Positions 36,632 to 44,969 of a stretch of 64,000 nt of DNA are shown in pieces; the first letter of the stretch is position 1; every line of letters starts with the position of its first letter. Below the pieces are notes generated by a model. That model made no database searches. It was not told the DNA's origin and was given only the letters and a program-made list of their open reading frames with translations. Position numbers and translations under genes: made by a program. This stretch comes from Actinokineospora inagensis DSM 44258 (GTDB lineage Bacteria; Actinomycetota; Actinomycetes; Mycobacteriales; Pseudonocardiaceae), in assembly GCF_000482865.1 (NCBI RefSeq), contig NZ_AXWW01000038.1:21904-85903 (forward strand). The letters are read 5' to 3'.

Positions 36632-37498
36632 TTGAGTCAGGACAACGCCACGGTCCGCCGCTGGCACCTGTCGAACCGCCTGCGCGACCTGCGGATCGCC
36701 GCAGGTCTGACCGCCGAACAAGTCGCCGACCGCCTCAAGGCGACCGGCCAGGGCAAGTGGTCCCGCCCCAAGGTCTCCCGCATCGAAAACCAGGAACACA
36801 ACGTCAAGACCCGCGAGCTCGACCAACTCCTCGACATCTACGGCGTCACCGACCAAACCCTCCGCGCGGAGCTGACCGAACTGGCCGAGACCGCCCACCA
36901 ACGCGGCTGGCTCGTTGACAAGAACACTCCCACGCACTTCCGTACTTTTCTCAAGTGGGAAGCCGCGCTGGTGGCAGTGCGCCAGTTCGAGACGTTGCTG
37001 ATCCCGGGCCTGCTACAAACCGCCGAATACATCCGCGCGTTGACCACCGGAATGTACCCGAACCTTTCCGAGGACGAAGTTCAGCTTCGGGTGACGACCC
37101 GCTTGGCGCGACAACAAATCCTCACCCGCGACTCGCCTCTGCACCTCCACGCCATCCTCGACGAAGGTTTGCTCGAACGCCCCGCCGGGACCGGTCGCGT
37201 GATGCGCAACCAGCTCCACCGCGTGCTGGAGGCCATGGAGCTTCCCAACGTCACCGTGCAAGTCGTCCCCAAGGCGCTGGGAGTAAGCCTGGCCCTTGAA
37301 GGGCCGTTTTCAATCCTCACGATGCCCGAACCCATGCCAGACGTCGTCTATGCCGACTTCCCCGCCGTGTATATTGAGGAACGAGAAGACGTCCGCGACT
37401 GCACCCTCCGATTCGGCGTTCTCACTCAGTTGGCCTTGTCACAGGCCGACTCCGCAGCGATGATCGCCGCAGCAGCAGAACGTTTCGACAAGTCATGA
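36632..37498 (+). CDS. XRE-family regulator with DUF5753 domain
   Basis: A 288-residue regulator. N-terminal helix-turn-helix (LRDLRIAAGLTAEQVADRL, KWSRPKVSRIENQEHNVKTR) and a DUF5753 ligand/partner domain (VRQFETLLIPGLLQTAEYIR, HAILDEGLLERP, LPNVTVQVVPKALGV). In Streptomyces such proteins pair with DUF397 partners in development and antibiotic control. TTG at 36632 is chosen because GGAGGG lies 8 bp before it; GTG 36623 is too close to that site. It overlaps the first DUF397 region. Confidence 0.92.
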   Translation: MSQDNATVRRWHLSNRLRDLRIAAGLTAEQVADRLKATGQGKWSRPKVSRIENQEHNVKTRELDQLLDIYGVTDQTLRAELTELAETAHQRGWLVDKNTPTHFRTFLKWEAALVAVRQFETLLIPGLLQTAEYIRALTTGMYPNLSEDEVQLRVTTRLARQQILTRDSPLHLHAILDEGLLERPAGTGRVMRNQLHRVLEAMELPNVTVQVVPKALGVSLALEGPFSILTMPEPMPDVVYADFPAVYIEEREDVRDCTLRFGVLTQLALSQADSAAMIAAAAERFDKS

Positions 37499-37509
37499 AG
37501 GAGAACAGC

Positions 37510-37716
37510 ATGGAAATCCGTTGGCGCAAGAGCAGCTTCTCCGGAGGCGGCGGCAGCGTGGGTGGTGGCAACTGCGTCGAACTCGCCCACCTCTCCCCCA
37601 CCACCATCGCCGTGCGAGACAGCAAGGCCCCTCAACGCGGCACAATCCGCTTCAACACCACCGAAATGGCCGCTTGGATCTCCACCATCCAGGCGGACAA
37701 TTTTCACCGTGACTGA
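37510..37716 (+). CDS. DUF397 protein, copy 1
   Basis: A 68-residue partner protein with the DUF397 signature WRKSSFSGGGG, GGGNCVELAHL and VRDSKAP. ATG 37510 follows AAGGAG; an ATG at 37495 overlapping the regulator stop is also in frame. DUF397 proteins bind or antagonise their DUF5753 regulators. Nearly identical central sequence to copy 2 shows a local duplication. Confidence 0.9.
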   Translation: MEIRWRKSSFSGGGGSVGGGNCVELAHLSPTTIAVRDSKAPQRGTIRFNTTEMAAWISTIQADNFHRD

Positions 37717-37894
37717 CACCAACTGGCGTAGGAGCAGCTTCTCCGGCGGCGGTGGCCAGGGTGGCGGCAACTGCGTCGAACTCGCCCACCTGTCCCCCAC
37801 CACAGCCGCCGTGCGGGACAGCAAGGCACCACACCGGCCCGCCCTGCTCCTCCCCACCACAGCACTCACCACCTGGCTCACCACCGTCAGGTAG
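37709..37894 (+). CDS. DUF397 protein, copy 2
   Basis: A 61-residue DUF397 protein (WRRSSFSGGGGQGGGNCVEL, AVRDSKAPHRPALLLPTTAL). GTG 37709 lies inside copy 1, in another frame. Compared with copy 1 the core is nearly unchanged, but the C-terminal quarter differs, so the two may have distinct partners. Confidence 0.87.
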   Translation: MTDTNWRRSSFSGGGGQGGGNCVELAHLSPTTAAVRDSKAPHRPALLLPTTALTTWLTTVR

Positions 37895-37901
37895 CGCGGG
37901 A

Positions 37902-37929
37902 AGGGGATGCCTCACCCGAGGCATCCCCT
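37902..37929. terminator. Bidirectional intrinsic terminator
   Basis: Perfect 12-bp arms AGGGGATGCCTC and GAGGCATCCCCT with a 4-base loop ACCC, between the convergent DUF397 gene and the minus-strand gene ending at 37929. Confidence 0.88.
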
Positions 37930-38465
37930 CACAACACCACCCGATAAGTCGCCGCAGGCTCCGTCAGCCAGGCACGATCGAACCCAACCCCACTCCGCTG
38001 CTCCAGCCAAGCCAACATCTCCGCATTCAGCGCGTCCTGGCCAAACACCTCACCCACCCCCGGCGGCGCTTCTTCGATCAGCGGCTCGAACGTCGCTACC
38101 ACCTGACCATCAACCGCCTCGACGATCCGACTGTGCGCGTTCAGGTCCCAGTGGACGCACACGAACTCACCCCCCATCGAAGCCCGCGTCGCTACCTCGC
38201 CGGTCGTCCCGAGCCACCCGATGTTCTCGATGACAACAACGCGCCCCTCGACCTCGCGCACCTGTGGAAGGAACACAGACCCAACCTCGTCCTCCTCCAT
38301 CACGGCCGCCGGAAACGGCAGCACGTCCGGTGTCCGAGCAGGGTCGCCGCCGTACGCCCGCACAACCTCAGCAACCGACTGCCCTGTCACCACCGCCACC
38401 GTCAAACAGAGGTCGTAGTCCTCGTCAGCCCACGCGTAGTGCTGCACTCGCGCTAGGTCAAGCAT
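37929..38465 (-). CDS. Hypothetical protein, DUF6461-like
   Basis: A 178-residue soluble protein: YAWADEDYDLCLTVAVVTGQ then SVAEVVRAYGGDPAR near the start, a Trp/Gly core VVVIENIGWLGTT, and VHWDLNAHSRIVEAVDGQVV. This pattern resembles DUF6461 proteins of actinobacteria, whose role is unknown; assignment is from memory of the pattern. The start (MLDLARVQ) has no clear ribosome site. Confidence 0.65.
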   Translation of the reverse strand: MLDLARVQHYAWADEDYDLCLTVAVVTGQSVAEVVRAYGGDPARTPDVLPFPAAVMEEDEVGSVFLPQVREVEGRVVVIENIGWLGTTGEVATRASMGGEFVCVHWDLNAHSRIVEAVDGQVVATFEPLIEEAPPGVGEVFGQDALNAEMLAWLEQRSGVGFDRAWLTEPAATYRVVL

Positions 38466-38972
38466 GTCTCCGCCACCACGGCACGTCGGAAACCTCGTCC
38501 CGGACTCGAGATCGTGGCCGCCTCGACCACGATGACCTCCAGGTCACCACACCTCCGACTGTCGAGCCGCGCACCGCCGCGCCTTGCTCGCCCCGCCTCC
38601 GCCACCACGAGACGGCAGCCGTCTGAGCTTGAGCACGCCGTGGGTGTCGTTGTCACCCGCCTCGCTGTTGGTATCCACACCCCGCCCAGTTGTCCACAGG
38701 CCACGGCACCACCCCCCACTGATCTTGCTCCCCCGGTAGACTGGCCTCGGGGACGCCCCCCGGGAAGGGTGGGGGCTGGGCCGCGCGCGGGTGTGGTTGC
38801 CGTTGTCGATCAGGGCGGGTGTGTGGTCGGCGGTTTCGGAGTGGGGCGTGAAGCCGAAGGCGGGCACTAATGGCCCAGGACTTGGTGTGTGCCATAAATG
38901 CCCGCCAACGTCACCGAGAGTCGTATCAAGGTGCGTGGCGGCGGAGGGGCTGGGTGCGACTACCCCATCTGG
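38466..38972. other. Intergenic region downstream of nadC
   Basis: 507 bp with no convincing gene. It holds a hairpin (38859-38906, listed separately) and C-rich low-complexity DNA near 38745-38780. In the mycobacterial order this is the side of nadC where the hisD-hisC-hisB block would lie; no remnant of these was recognised. Confidence 0.5.
38859..38906 (-). terminator. Hairpin after nadC
   Basis: Arms GGCGGGCACTAATGGC and GCCATAAATGCCCGCC pair at 14 of 16 positions with a 16-base loop. It lies 67 bp beyond the nadC stop, so it could end the nadABC transcript. No U-run follows, so certainty is limited. Confidence 0.5.
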
Positions 38973-39815
38973 TTACGCGGGGCGCAAGTCCATCCCCAGA
39001 TCGAGTGCGGGTGATGAGTGGGTCAGGCCGCCGACGGACAGGTAGTCGACGCCTGTGGCGGCGTAGGTGTGGGCGACGGGGAGGGTGAGGCCGCCGGAGG
39101 CTTCGAGGCGGGTTTTGGAACCGGCGGCGCGGCGAACAGCTTCAGCGCAGGCTTCGACGGTGAAGTTGTCGAGGAGGATGAGTTCGGCGGCGGCGGCGAG
39201 GGCCTCGTCGAGTTGGGGGAGGGTGTCGACCTCGACCTCCACCGGCAGGTGGGGGGCGTGGGTGCGGGCGGCTTCCAACGCGGCGGTGACGGAACCGGCG
39301 GCGACGACGTGGTTGTCCTTGATGAGGATGGCGTCGCCGAGACCCAGTCTGTGGTTGACGCCGCCGCCGCAGCGGACGGCGTATTTTTGCAGGAGGCGGA
39401 GGCCGGGGAGGGTCTTGCGGGAGTCGCGGACGGCGGCGCCAGTGCCCGCGATGGCCGACACCCAGGCAGCGGTGGCGGTCGCGATGCCGGAGAGGTGGCA
39501 GAGGAAGTTCAACGCCGTGCGTTCGGCGGTCAGCAACGACCGGACGCTGCCGCGCACCACCAAGGCGGGGACGCCTGCGACCGCCGCCGAACCATCGTCC
39601 ACAGCGGACAGTACTTCCAGATCGGGCACGACTCGCTGGAACACAGCCAAAGCAACCGGGACGCCCGCGAGCACACCTGGCCGACGCGGGGTCAACTCGG
39701 CGACGGCGACGGCCGACGCGGGAACAGTGGCCTCCGTGGTCGCGTCGGGGCCGTAGCGGAGATCTTCGTCCAGCGCGGTACCAACCGCGCGGTCAAGGTC
39801 GTCTTTGTCGATCAT
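38973..39815 (-). CDS. nadC: Nicotinate-nucleotide pyrophosphorylase (carboxylating)
   Basis: Quinolinate phosphoribosyltransferase, giving nicotinate mononucleotide in de novo NAD synthesis. The 280 residues have the standard motifs RKTLPGLRLLQKYAVRCGGG, VNHRLGLGDAILIKDNH and ILLDNF, and the final GVDYLSVGGLTHS. The ATG at 39815 overlaps the end of a 33-residue duplicate reading frame. It is the last gene of nadA-nadB-nadC. Confidence 0.97.
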   Translation of the reverse strand: MIDKDDLDRAVGTALDEDLRYGPDATTEATVPASAVAVAELTPRRPGVLAGVPVALAVFQRVVPDLEVLSAVDDGSAAVAGVPALVVRGSVRSLLTAERTALNFLCHLSGIATATAAWVSAIAGTGAAVRDSRKTLPGLRLLQKYAVRCGGGVNHRLGLGDAILIKDNHVVAAGSVTAALEAARTHAPHLPVEVEVDTLPQLDEALAAAAELILLDNFTVEACAEAVRRAAGSKTRLEASGGLTLPVAHTYAATGVDYLSVGGLTHSSPALDLGMDLRPA

Positions 39816-39936
39816 GCGGCACCTCTCGGGACGGTGAGAACAAGGGGGCCGCAGCCGAGACCGCCGCCCAGCGCCACACCGACAACGCGGTCAAGGTCAG
39901 CCTTGTCGATCATGCGGCACCTCGCAGGGCGGTGAC
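39745..39936. repeat. 98-bp tandem duplication of the nadB-nadC junction
   Basis: Two copies offset by 98 bp (about 39745-39838 and 39843-39936) both contain GTCGATCATGCGGCACCTC. Each copy spans the end of a nadB-like frame (RGAA then stop) and the first 20-odd codons of a nadC-like frame. The copies have diverged at about a quarter to a third of positions away from the core. Confidence 0.8.
39812..39913 (-). CDS. 33-residue nadC-leader duplicate
   Basis: A reading frame created by the tandem duplication: [20 protein letters not shown] copies the nadC start MIDKDDLDRAVGTALDEDL, and its end VPRGAA copies the nadB end ALRGAA. ATG overlaps the nadB stop and its TGA overlaps the nadC ATG, so ribosomes ending nadB would read it and then reach nadC. 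A functional product is doubtful; it may act as a translational bridge. Confidence 0.45.
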   Translation of the reverse strand: MIDKADLDRVVGVALGGGLGCGPLVLTVPRGAA

Positions 39937-41526
39937 GTTGCCCAGGACGGGCTGGCCGGTCGGGGTCAGCCGGACCAGTTGACTACGGGCCCACCCGGCG
40001 TCCCGCTCGGGGAAGTCGGTGCGGACATGGCAGCCCCGCGACTCGCGGCGGGCCCAGGCGGAGGCGATCAGGGCGCGGCTGACCAGGGTCAGCGCGGCGT
40101 CTTCCACGGCGATCCGCGAATCCAAGACTCTGTCCACAGCAGACACGTCGAGCACCGAACCCACCACCGCCAAGCCTTCGGCCTCACGACCGATGGCGGC
40201 GTACCGGCTCATCACCCGCTGCAGCGAGTCGCGGTCGGCCACGGGGGCGACCGGGAGGTCGGGCACCACGGCCAACCCAGGGTCGGCCAGGCGACCCGAG
40301 GCGAGATCCGCGAAGACCGCCTCAGCGGCGCGAGCCCCCACCACCAGACCTTCGAGCAAACTGTTGGACGCCAACCGGTTCGCCCCGTGCAGCCCGGTGC
40401 TGGCAACCTCGCCCGCCGCGTACAGCCCGACCAGACCGGTCCGACCGTCCACATCGGACACCACACCGCCGCAGGCGAAGTGCGCGGCCGGGGCCACCGG
40501 GATCGGCGAGACGACCGGGTCGACACCGACGGTCAGGCAGGCCGAGTACACCGTAGGGAACCGGGTGCGGAAGGTGGCGGCGTCGAGGTGGGTGGCGTCG
40601 AGGAAGACGTGGTCGTCGATTCCGCCACGTTCCAGGGCCATGTGGCGGGTGATCGCGGCGGCGACGACATCGCGGGGAGCCAGGTCGGCGAGGGGGTGCA
40701 CGCCCTCCATGACCCGCGCGCCGGTGGCGTCGACCAGCACGGCGCCCTCGCCTCGAACGGCTTCGGTCACCAGCGGGCAGCGGCCGCGCGCGCCCTGGCC
40801 GGTGTACAGGACGGTTGGGTGGAACTGCACGAACTCGACGTCAGCGACCGGGGCTCCGGCGCGCAACGCGAGCGCGAGACCGTCGCCCGTCGCGACCTCG
40901 GGGTTCGACGTGGCCTGGTAGAGCTGGCCGAGTCCACCGGTCGCCAACAACACCGCCGACGCCGTCAACACGCCAGGCACGCCGGACGGGTCCAGCACGT
41001 GCAGACCGGCGACAGCACCGGAGGGCGTCTTGAGGGCCTGCACGGCGACGTGGTTCTCCAGCACCGGGACCTGACCGTCGCGAGTGGCCGACAGCAACGC
41101 GCGCTCGACCTCCGCGCCGGTCGCGTCGCCGCCCGCGTGCACGACGCGGAACGCGCTGTGGCCGCCTTCGCGGGTCCGGGCCAGCTTCCCGTCCGGACCC
41201 GGGTCGAACACGGCACCCAGCGCGAGCAGGTGGGTCACGGCCGCCGGACCACCGTGCACGATCGCGCGGACGGCGTCCTCGTCGCACAGGCCCGCGCCCG
41301 CGACCAGCGTGTCCGCGACGTGGCGGTCGACCGTGTCACCCTCGTCGTGTTGACCGGGGAGCACGACGGCGACCCCGCCCTGCGCCCACCGGGTGTTGCC
41401 GTCCTCGGCGGCGGCCTTGGTGACGACCAGAACCCGCAGGCCGAGCGACTGGGCGCGCAGCGCGGCCGTCAGACCCGCCACGCCGGTGCCGACGACCAGC
41501 AGGTCGGCCCGAGCCTCCCAGCTCAT
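39910..41526 (-). CDS. nadB: L-aspartate oxidase
   Basis: FAD enzyme oxidising aspartate to iminoaspartate for NadA. The 538 residues begin with the dinucleotide motif [16 protein letters not shown], then [12 protein letters not shown], the family motif [18 protein letters not shown], and a C-terminal helical domain with [20 protein letters not shown] overlaps the nadA stop by 4 bp. Confidence 0.97.
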   Translation of the reverse strand: MSWEARADLLVVGTGVAGLTAALRAQSLGLRVLVVTKAAAEDGNTRWAQGGVAVVLPGQHDEGDTVDRHVADTLVAGAGLCDEDAVRAIVHGGPAAVTHLLALGAVFDPGPDGKLARTREGGHSAFRVVHAGGDATGAEVERALLSATRDGQVPVLENHVAVQALKTPSGAVAGLHVLDPSGVPGVLTASAVLLATGGLGQLYQATSNPEVATGDGLALALRAGAPVADVEFVQFHPTVLYTGQGARGRCPLVTEAVRGEGAVLVDATGARVMEGVHPLADLAPRDVVAAAITRHMALERGGIDDHVFLDATHLDAATFRTRFPTVYSACLTVGVDPVVSPIPVAPAAHFACGGVVSDVDGRTGLVGLYAAGEVASTGLHGANRLASNSLLEGLVVGARAAEAVFADLASGRLADPGLAVVPDLPVAPVADRDSLQRVMSRYAAIGREAEGLAVVGSVLDVSAVDRVLDSRIAVEDAALTLVSRALIASAWARRESRGCHVRTDFPERDAGWARSQLVRLTPTGQPVLGNVTALRGAA

Positions 41527-42530
41527 TCGCCACCCCCGGGCTGTCCGATCTCGATCATCCGCTGGACGGCGCCGCGCGCGCGGGCCGCGATCTCCGGGTC
41601 CACGTGGACCTCGTCGCGGTTCTCCCGCAGCGACCGCAGCAGCGCGGCCGGGGTGATCATCTTCATGTAGCGGCAGGACGCCCGCTCGTTCACCGCCGAG
41701 AACTCGATGTCCGGGGCGGCCTTGCGCAACTGGTGGATCATGCCGATCTCGGTGGCGACCAGGACCGACTTCGCCTTCGTCGCGCGGGCCTGGGTCACCA
41801 TGTCGCCGGTGGACAGGATCTTGACCCGCTCCGGGGCCACCGTGCCCTCACCGGCCAGGTAGAGGGCCGAGGTGGCGCAGCCGCACTCGGGGTGGATGAA
41901 CAGGTCCGCGTCCGGGTTCGCGGCGGCGCGGGCGGCCAGCTCGGGGCCGTTGATGCCCGCGTGCACGTGGCACTCCCCCGCCCAGATGTGCAGGTTGTCC
42001 CGGCCGGTCTCGCGCTTGACGTGCGCGCCGAGGAACTGGTCGGGCAGGAACAGCACCTCGCGGTCGGCCGGGATCGAGGCGACCACGTCGACGGCGTTGG
42101 ACGAGGTGCAGCAGATGTCGGTCTCGGCCTTCACCTCGGCGGTGGTGTTCACGTACGACACCACGACGGCCCCGGGGTGCTCGGCCTTCCAGGCGCGCAG
42201 CTGGGCGCCGGTGATCGAGTCGGCCAGCGAGCAGCCCGCGCGCGCGTCCGGGATGAGGACGGTCTTGTCCGGGCTGAGGATCTTCGCGGTCTCGGCCATG
42301 AAGTGCACGCCGCAGAAGATGATGGTGGCCGCCGAACTGGAGGCGGCGATGCGGCTGAGCGCCAGCGAGTCACCGGTGTGGTCGGCGATGTCCTGGATCT
42401 CCGGCAACTGGTAGTTGTGCGCCAGCAGCACCGCGTCGCGCTGCCGGGCGAGCTCGCGCACCTCGTCCCGCCACGCGGCGTCCGCCTCCACCCCGCCGAA
42501 CGGGGTCAGGTCGATCGTGTCCGCGGTCAT
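41523..42530 (-). CDS. nadA: Quinolinate synthase
   Basis: 4Fe-4S enzyme condensing iminoaspartate with dihydroxyacetone phosphate. The 335 residues contain the three cluster cysteines in [11 protein letters not shown], the [10 protein letters not shown] stretch and HPECGC, plus [19 protein letters not shown] at the start. ATG 42530 is preceded by AGGAGG. Repression by the divergent Nudix-like regulator through the palindrome at 42566-42588 is likely. Confidence 0.97.
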   Translation of the reverse strand: MTADTIDLTPFGGVEADAAWRDEVRELARQRDAVLLAHNYQLPEIQDIADHTGDSLALSRIAASSSAATIIFCGVHFMAETAKILSPDKTVLIPDARAGCSLADSITGAQLRAWKAEHPGAVVVSYVNTTAEVKAETDICCTSSNAVDVVASIPADREVLFLPDQFLGAHVKRETGRDNLHIWAGECHVHAGINGPELAARAAANPDADLFIHPECGCATSALYLAGEGTVAPERVKILSTGDMVTQARATKAKSVLVATEIGMIHQLRKAAPDIEFSAVNERASCRYMKMITPAALLRSLRENRDEVHVDPEIAARARGAVQRMIEIGQPGGGE

Positions 42531-42565
42531 GGGTCCTCCTGTCGTGTCCGATTTCCGATCCCGAG

Positions 42566-42588
42566 GTTTTCGCCTTAGGATCGAAAAC
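42566..42588. promoter_or_regulatory. Operator of the nad regulon
   Basis: Arms GTTTTCG and CGAAAAC are exact reverse complements with a 9-bp spacer CCTTAGGAT. It sits between the divergent nadA and regulator genes and touches the regulator's ATG. It is a likely site for the Nudix-related repressor. Confidence 0.65.
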
Positions 42589-43293
42589 ATGACCGATGCT
42601 ACCACCACGCCACCACTCGTCCACGAGGTCTTGGCGGCGGTGTTGCAGGTGAGGCAGGGATCACTCCAGGTCCTGCTGTGGGAACGCGCCCTCGAACCAC
42701 ACGCCAACCGGTGGTCGCTGCCCGGTGGCAGGCTGCGCGCCGACGAGGACGTGGAGACCTCGATCCGCCGCCAGCTCGCCGAGAAGGTCGACGTCCGACA
42801 GGTGTCGCACGTCGAGCAACTCGCCGTGTTCAGCGCGCCCGACCGGGTCCCCGGACCGCGCGTGCTGGCCACCGCGTTCCTCTGCCTGGTGCCCTCCCAC
42901 ATGGATCCCGAACTGCCGGGCGACACCGCGTGGCAGCCGGTGTCGGCGCTGCCCGAGACGGCCTTCGACCACGGGGCGATCGTCTTACGCGCTCGTAATC
43001 GGCTGCGCGCGAAGCTGTCTTACACAAACATCGGGTTCGCCCTCACCCCACCGGTGTTCACCATCTCGGCGCTGCGGTCGCTCTACTCGGCGGCCCTCGG
43101 TTACAAGGTGTCCGCGACGAACCTGCAGCGCGTCCTGTCCCGACGCGGCCTGCTGGAGGCCACCGGGGACACCGCCCGACCCGGCCGGGCGGGCGGCAGG
43201 CCCGCCGCCGAGTTCCGGTTCGCGGACAGCACGATGTCGGTGACCGACCCGTTCGCGGTGCTCAAACCCCCTCCGGCGGACCGGAACGGCTAG
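42589..43293 (+). CDS. nrtR: Nudix-related transcriptional regulator of NAD synthesis
   Basis: A 234-residue NrtR/NdnR-type regulator. The N-terminal Nudix domain has a damaged catalytic box ([20 protein letters not shown] lacks the REUxEE glutamates), as expected for ligand sensing rather than hydrolysis. The C-terminal winged helix covers [20 protein letters not shown] and [15 protein letters not shown]. It is divergent from nadABC with a palindrome between them, the same setting as Rv1593c of M. tuberculosis and NdnR of corynebacteria. The expected ligand is an NAD-related metabolite. Confidence 0.9.
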   Translation: MTDATTTPPLVHEVLAAVLQVRQGSLQVLLWERALEPHANRWSLPGGRLRADEDVETSIRRQLAEKVDVRQVSHVEQLAVFSAPDRVPGPRVLATAFLCLVPSHMDPELPGDTAWQPVSALPETAFDHGAIVLRARNRLRAKLSYTNIGFALTPPVFTISALRSLYSAALGYKVSATNLQRVLSRRGLLEATGDTARPGRAGGRPAAEFRFADSTMSVTDPFAVLKPPPADRNG

Positions 43294-43347
43294 CGGCCAC
43301 CCGACCATCGCCCGGCGGGCGGTTGCGCTTCGTCGTAGCGTTGTCGC

Positions 43348-44028
43348 GTGGCCGATTCGCTTCCGTTGTTCCCGCTTCGGGCGGTGCTGCTTCCCGGAGC
43401 GAACCTGCCGTTGCACATCTTCGAACCCCGCTACCGCCAGTTGACCGTCGACCTCGTCACCGGGGCGCTCCCGGAGCGCGTGTTCGGCGTCGTCTCGCTG
43501 CGCCCGTCCACCGACCACGAGGTGACCGACATCTCGCAACTGCGCGTCATCGGCTGCTCCGCCGCGCTCCGCCAGGCGAAGCGGCTGCCGGACGGCCGGT
43601 TCGACATCATCACCACCGGCGACCGCCGGTTCCGGCTGCTCGACATCGACGCGACCGCCGCCCCGTACCTGATGGGCACCGTCGAGTGGATCCCGGACGC
43701 CGAGCAGCCGACGACCGCGACCGACTCGGTCTCCATGCTCGTCGAGTCCGCCCGCGCCGCCCACCGCCGCTACTGCAACGCCGCCTGGCGCAGCGACGAC
43801 TGGACCGAACCGGACGCCGACACCGAGACCTGCCACCTCGCGCACGCCCTGGCCGCCGACTGCCTGCTGAGCCTGGAAGACCGGCAGAAGCTGCTGGAGG
43901 AAACCCGCCCCCTGCACCGACTGCGCATGGTCGGCCAACTCCTCAACCGCGAAGCGGGCATCCTCTCCGCCCTGCACGCCGTCCCCGCGCCCCCCTCGGA
44001 GTTCAACACGCCGTTGTGTCTGAATTGA
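43348..44028 (+). CDS. Lon-protease N-terminal (substrate-binding) domain protein
   Basis: A 226-residue stand-alone LON-N (PUA-like) protein: LPLFPLRAVLLPGANLPLHI, FEPRYRQL, then FDIITTGDRRFRLLDID and a helical C-terminal part. It has no ATPase or protease domain. Its role is unknown; substrate delivery to proteolysis is a guess. GTG start 43348. It ends next to repeat element C. Confidence 0.9.
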   Translation: MADSLPLFPLRAVLLPGANLPLHIFEPRYRQLTVDLVTGALPERVFGVVSLRPSTDHEVTDISQLRVIGCSAALRQAKRLPDGRFDIITTGDRRFRLLDIDATAAPYLMGTVEWIPDAEQPTTATDSVSMLVESARAAHRRYCNAAWRSDDWTEPDADTETCHLAHALAADCLLSLEDRQKLLEETRPLHRLRMVGQLLNREAGILSALHAVPAPPSEFNTPLCLN

Positions 44029-44034
44029 GGCAAG

Positions 44035-44090
44035 AAGATCAACAGCAGTGTCGTACCCGGACCGTAGGCTTGATTCGGGGGCTGCTCGAT
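44035..44090. repeat. Element C: short copy of the palindromic repeat family
   Basis: AAGATCAA at 44035-44042 matches the outer end of elements A and B, and 44066-44088 (AGGCTTGATTCGGGGGCTGC onward) matches their right terminus with three differences. The interior is reduced to about 20 bp. It lies exactly between convergent genes ending at 44028 and 44113. Confidence 0.7.
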
Positions 44091-44112
44091 TCGGACGGTG
44101 CGAACGGGACCG

Positions 44113-44727
44113 TCAGCCCAGGCGGCGGCCCAGGTCGTCCTCACCGTTCCACGCGGCCGCGATGCCGTAGGTGAGGGCGGCCCCCAGGGGCCAGGTGAGG
44201 ATGCCCCAGACGGTCTCCAGGCGCGGCGACAGCGTCAGCACGTCGCCCACCTTCGGTGTCGACGGGCTCGGGAACCGACCGTGCGCCCAGGACAGACCCA
44301 CCTGGTACGCCAGCCACGCGGCCAACAGGGACCCCAGCACGGCGGCGATGAAGATCACCGGGCCGCGGCGTTCCCGCATCAGCCAGGTCGCCGCGCCGGT
44401 CAGCACACCGGCGGCGAGGCCGAGGAGCATGAACAGGGCGAGGTCGTCGAACCGGTGGTAGCCGTCGTTGCGCAGGGCCGCCGGGGTGCCGTCCTCGATG
44501 ATCTGCACCAGCATGCCCGGCGCGACCCGCGACCACACCCAGCCGATCGCCAGGCCGAGCAGCGAGATCGTCGACACGAGGCTCAACGCGGGCAGCAGGT
44601 CGCGTCTGAACACGACCTTGGGCCTGCGTGCCGGCGGCGTCCACGCGCCCGGGTACTCGGGGAGAGCGCCCTGCGCGTCCTGTTGCGTGCGCACCGGCTG
44701 CTCCGACACCCGTAGACCTCCACTCAC
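44113..44727 (-). CDS. DUF2567 membrane protein
   Basis: A 204-residue protein with a Pro-rich cytoplasmic N-terminus, four predicted membrane spans (first LLPALSLVSTISLLGLAIGW) and a short C-terminal tail. Position next to bioB and overall pattern match Rv1591 (DUF2567). Function unknown. GTG start at 44727. It follows the small bioB partner gene by 33 bp. Confidence 0.8.
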   Translation of the reverse strand: MSGGLRVSEQPVRTQQDAQGALPEYPGAWTPPARRPKVVFRRDLLPALSLVSTISLLGLAIGWVWSRVAPGMLVQIIEDGTPAALRNDGYHRFDDLALFMLLGLAAGVLTGAATWLMRERRGPVIFIAAVLGSLLAAWLAYQVGLSWAHGRFPSPSTPKVGDVLTLSPRLETVWGILTWPLGAALTYGIAAAWNGEDDLGRRLG

Positions 44728-44760
44728 CGAGACTCCCTTGTCCCCGCGAGAGTAGTCCTC

Positions 44761-44961
44761 CTAGACCACCGAGGTCGGCTCGGCACTGGTGATCTCGCCG
44801 TGTCGGCTGCAGCGCGCCGACCAGCCCACCGGGGTCACCTGGACCACCATCCGGCGGGCGCACTCGGCGCAGAAGCGGGGTGGTTCCAGCGCGGCGCGGA
44901 CGCCCCGGCAGCCGGAGTGGTCACCCTCGGCGTCGGGACGGCCGCAGTGCACGCAGTACAA
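44761..44961 (-). CDS. bsaP: Biotin synthase auxiliary protein (BsaP-like)
   Basis: A 66-residue protein with four cysteines in two pairs, YCVHCGRPDAEGDHSGC and RFCAECARR, and further Cys/His (ARCSRHGE), suggesting metal or cluster binding. In mycobacteria the equivalent gene Rv1590, next to bioB, encodes an auxiliary protein needed for BioB activity. The TTG at 44961 has GGAG 5 bp upstream, placed in the 8-bp gap after bioB. Identity rests on position, size and cysteine pattern. Confidence 0.72.
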   Translation of the reverse strand: MYCVHCGRPDAEGDHSGCRGVRAALEPPRFCAECARRMVVQVTPVGWSARCSRHGEITSAEPTSVV

Positions 44962-44969
44962 CGGGTCTC

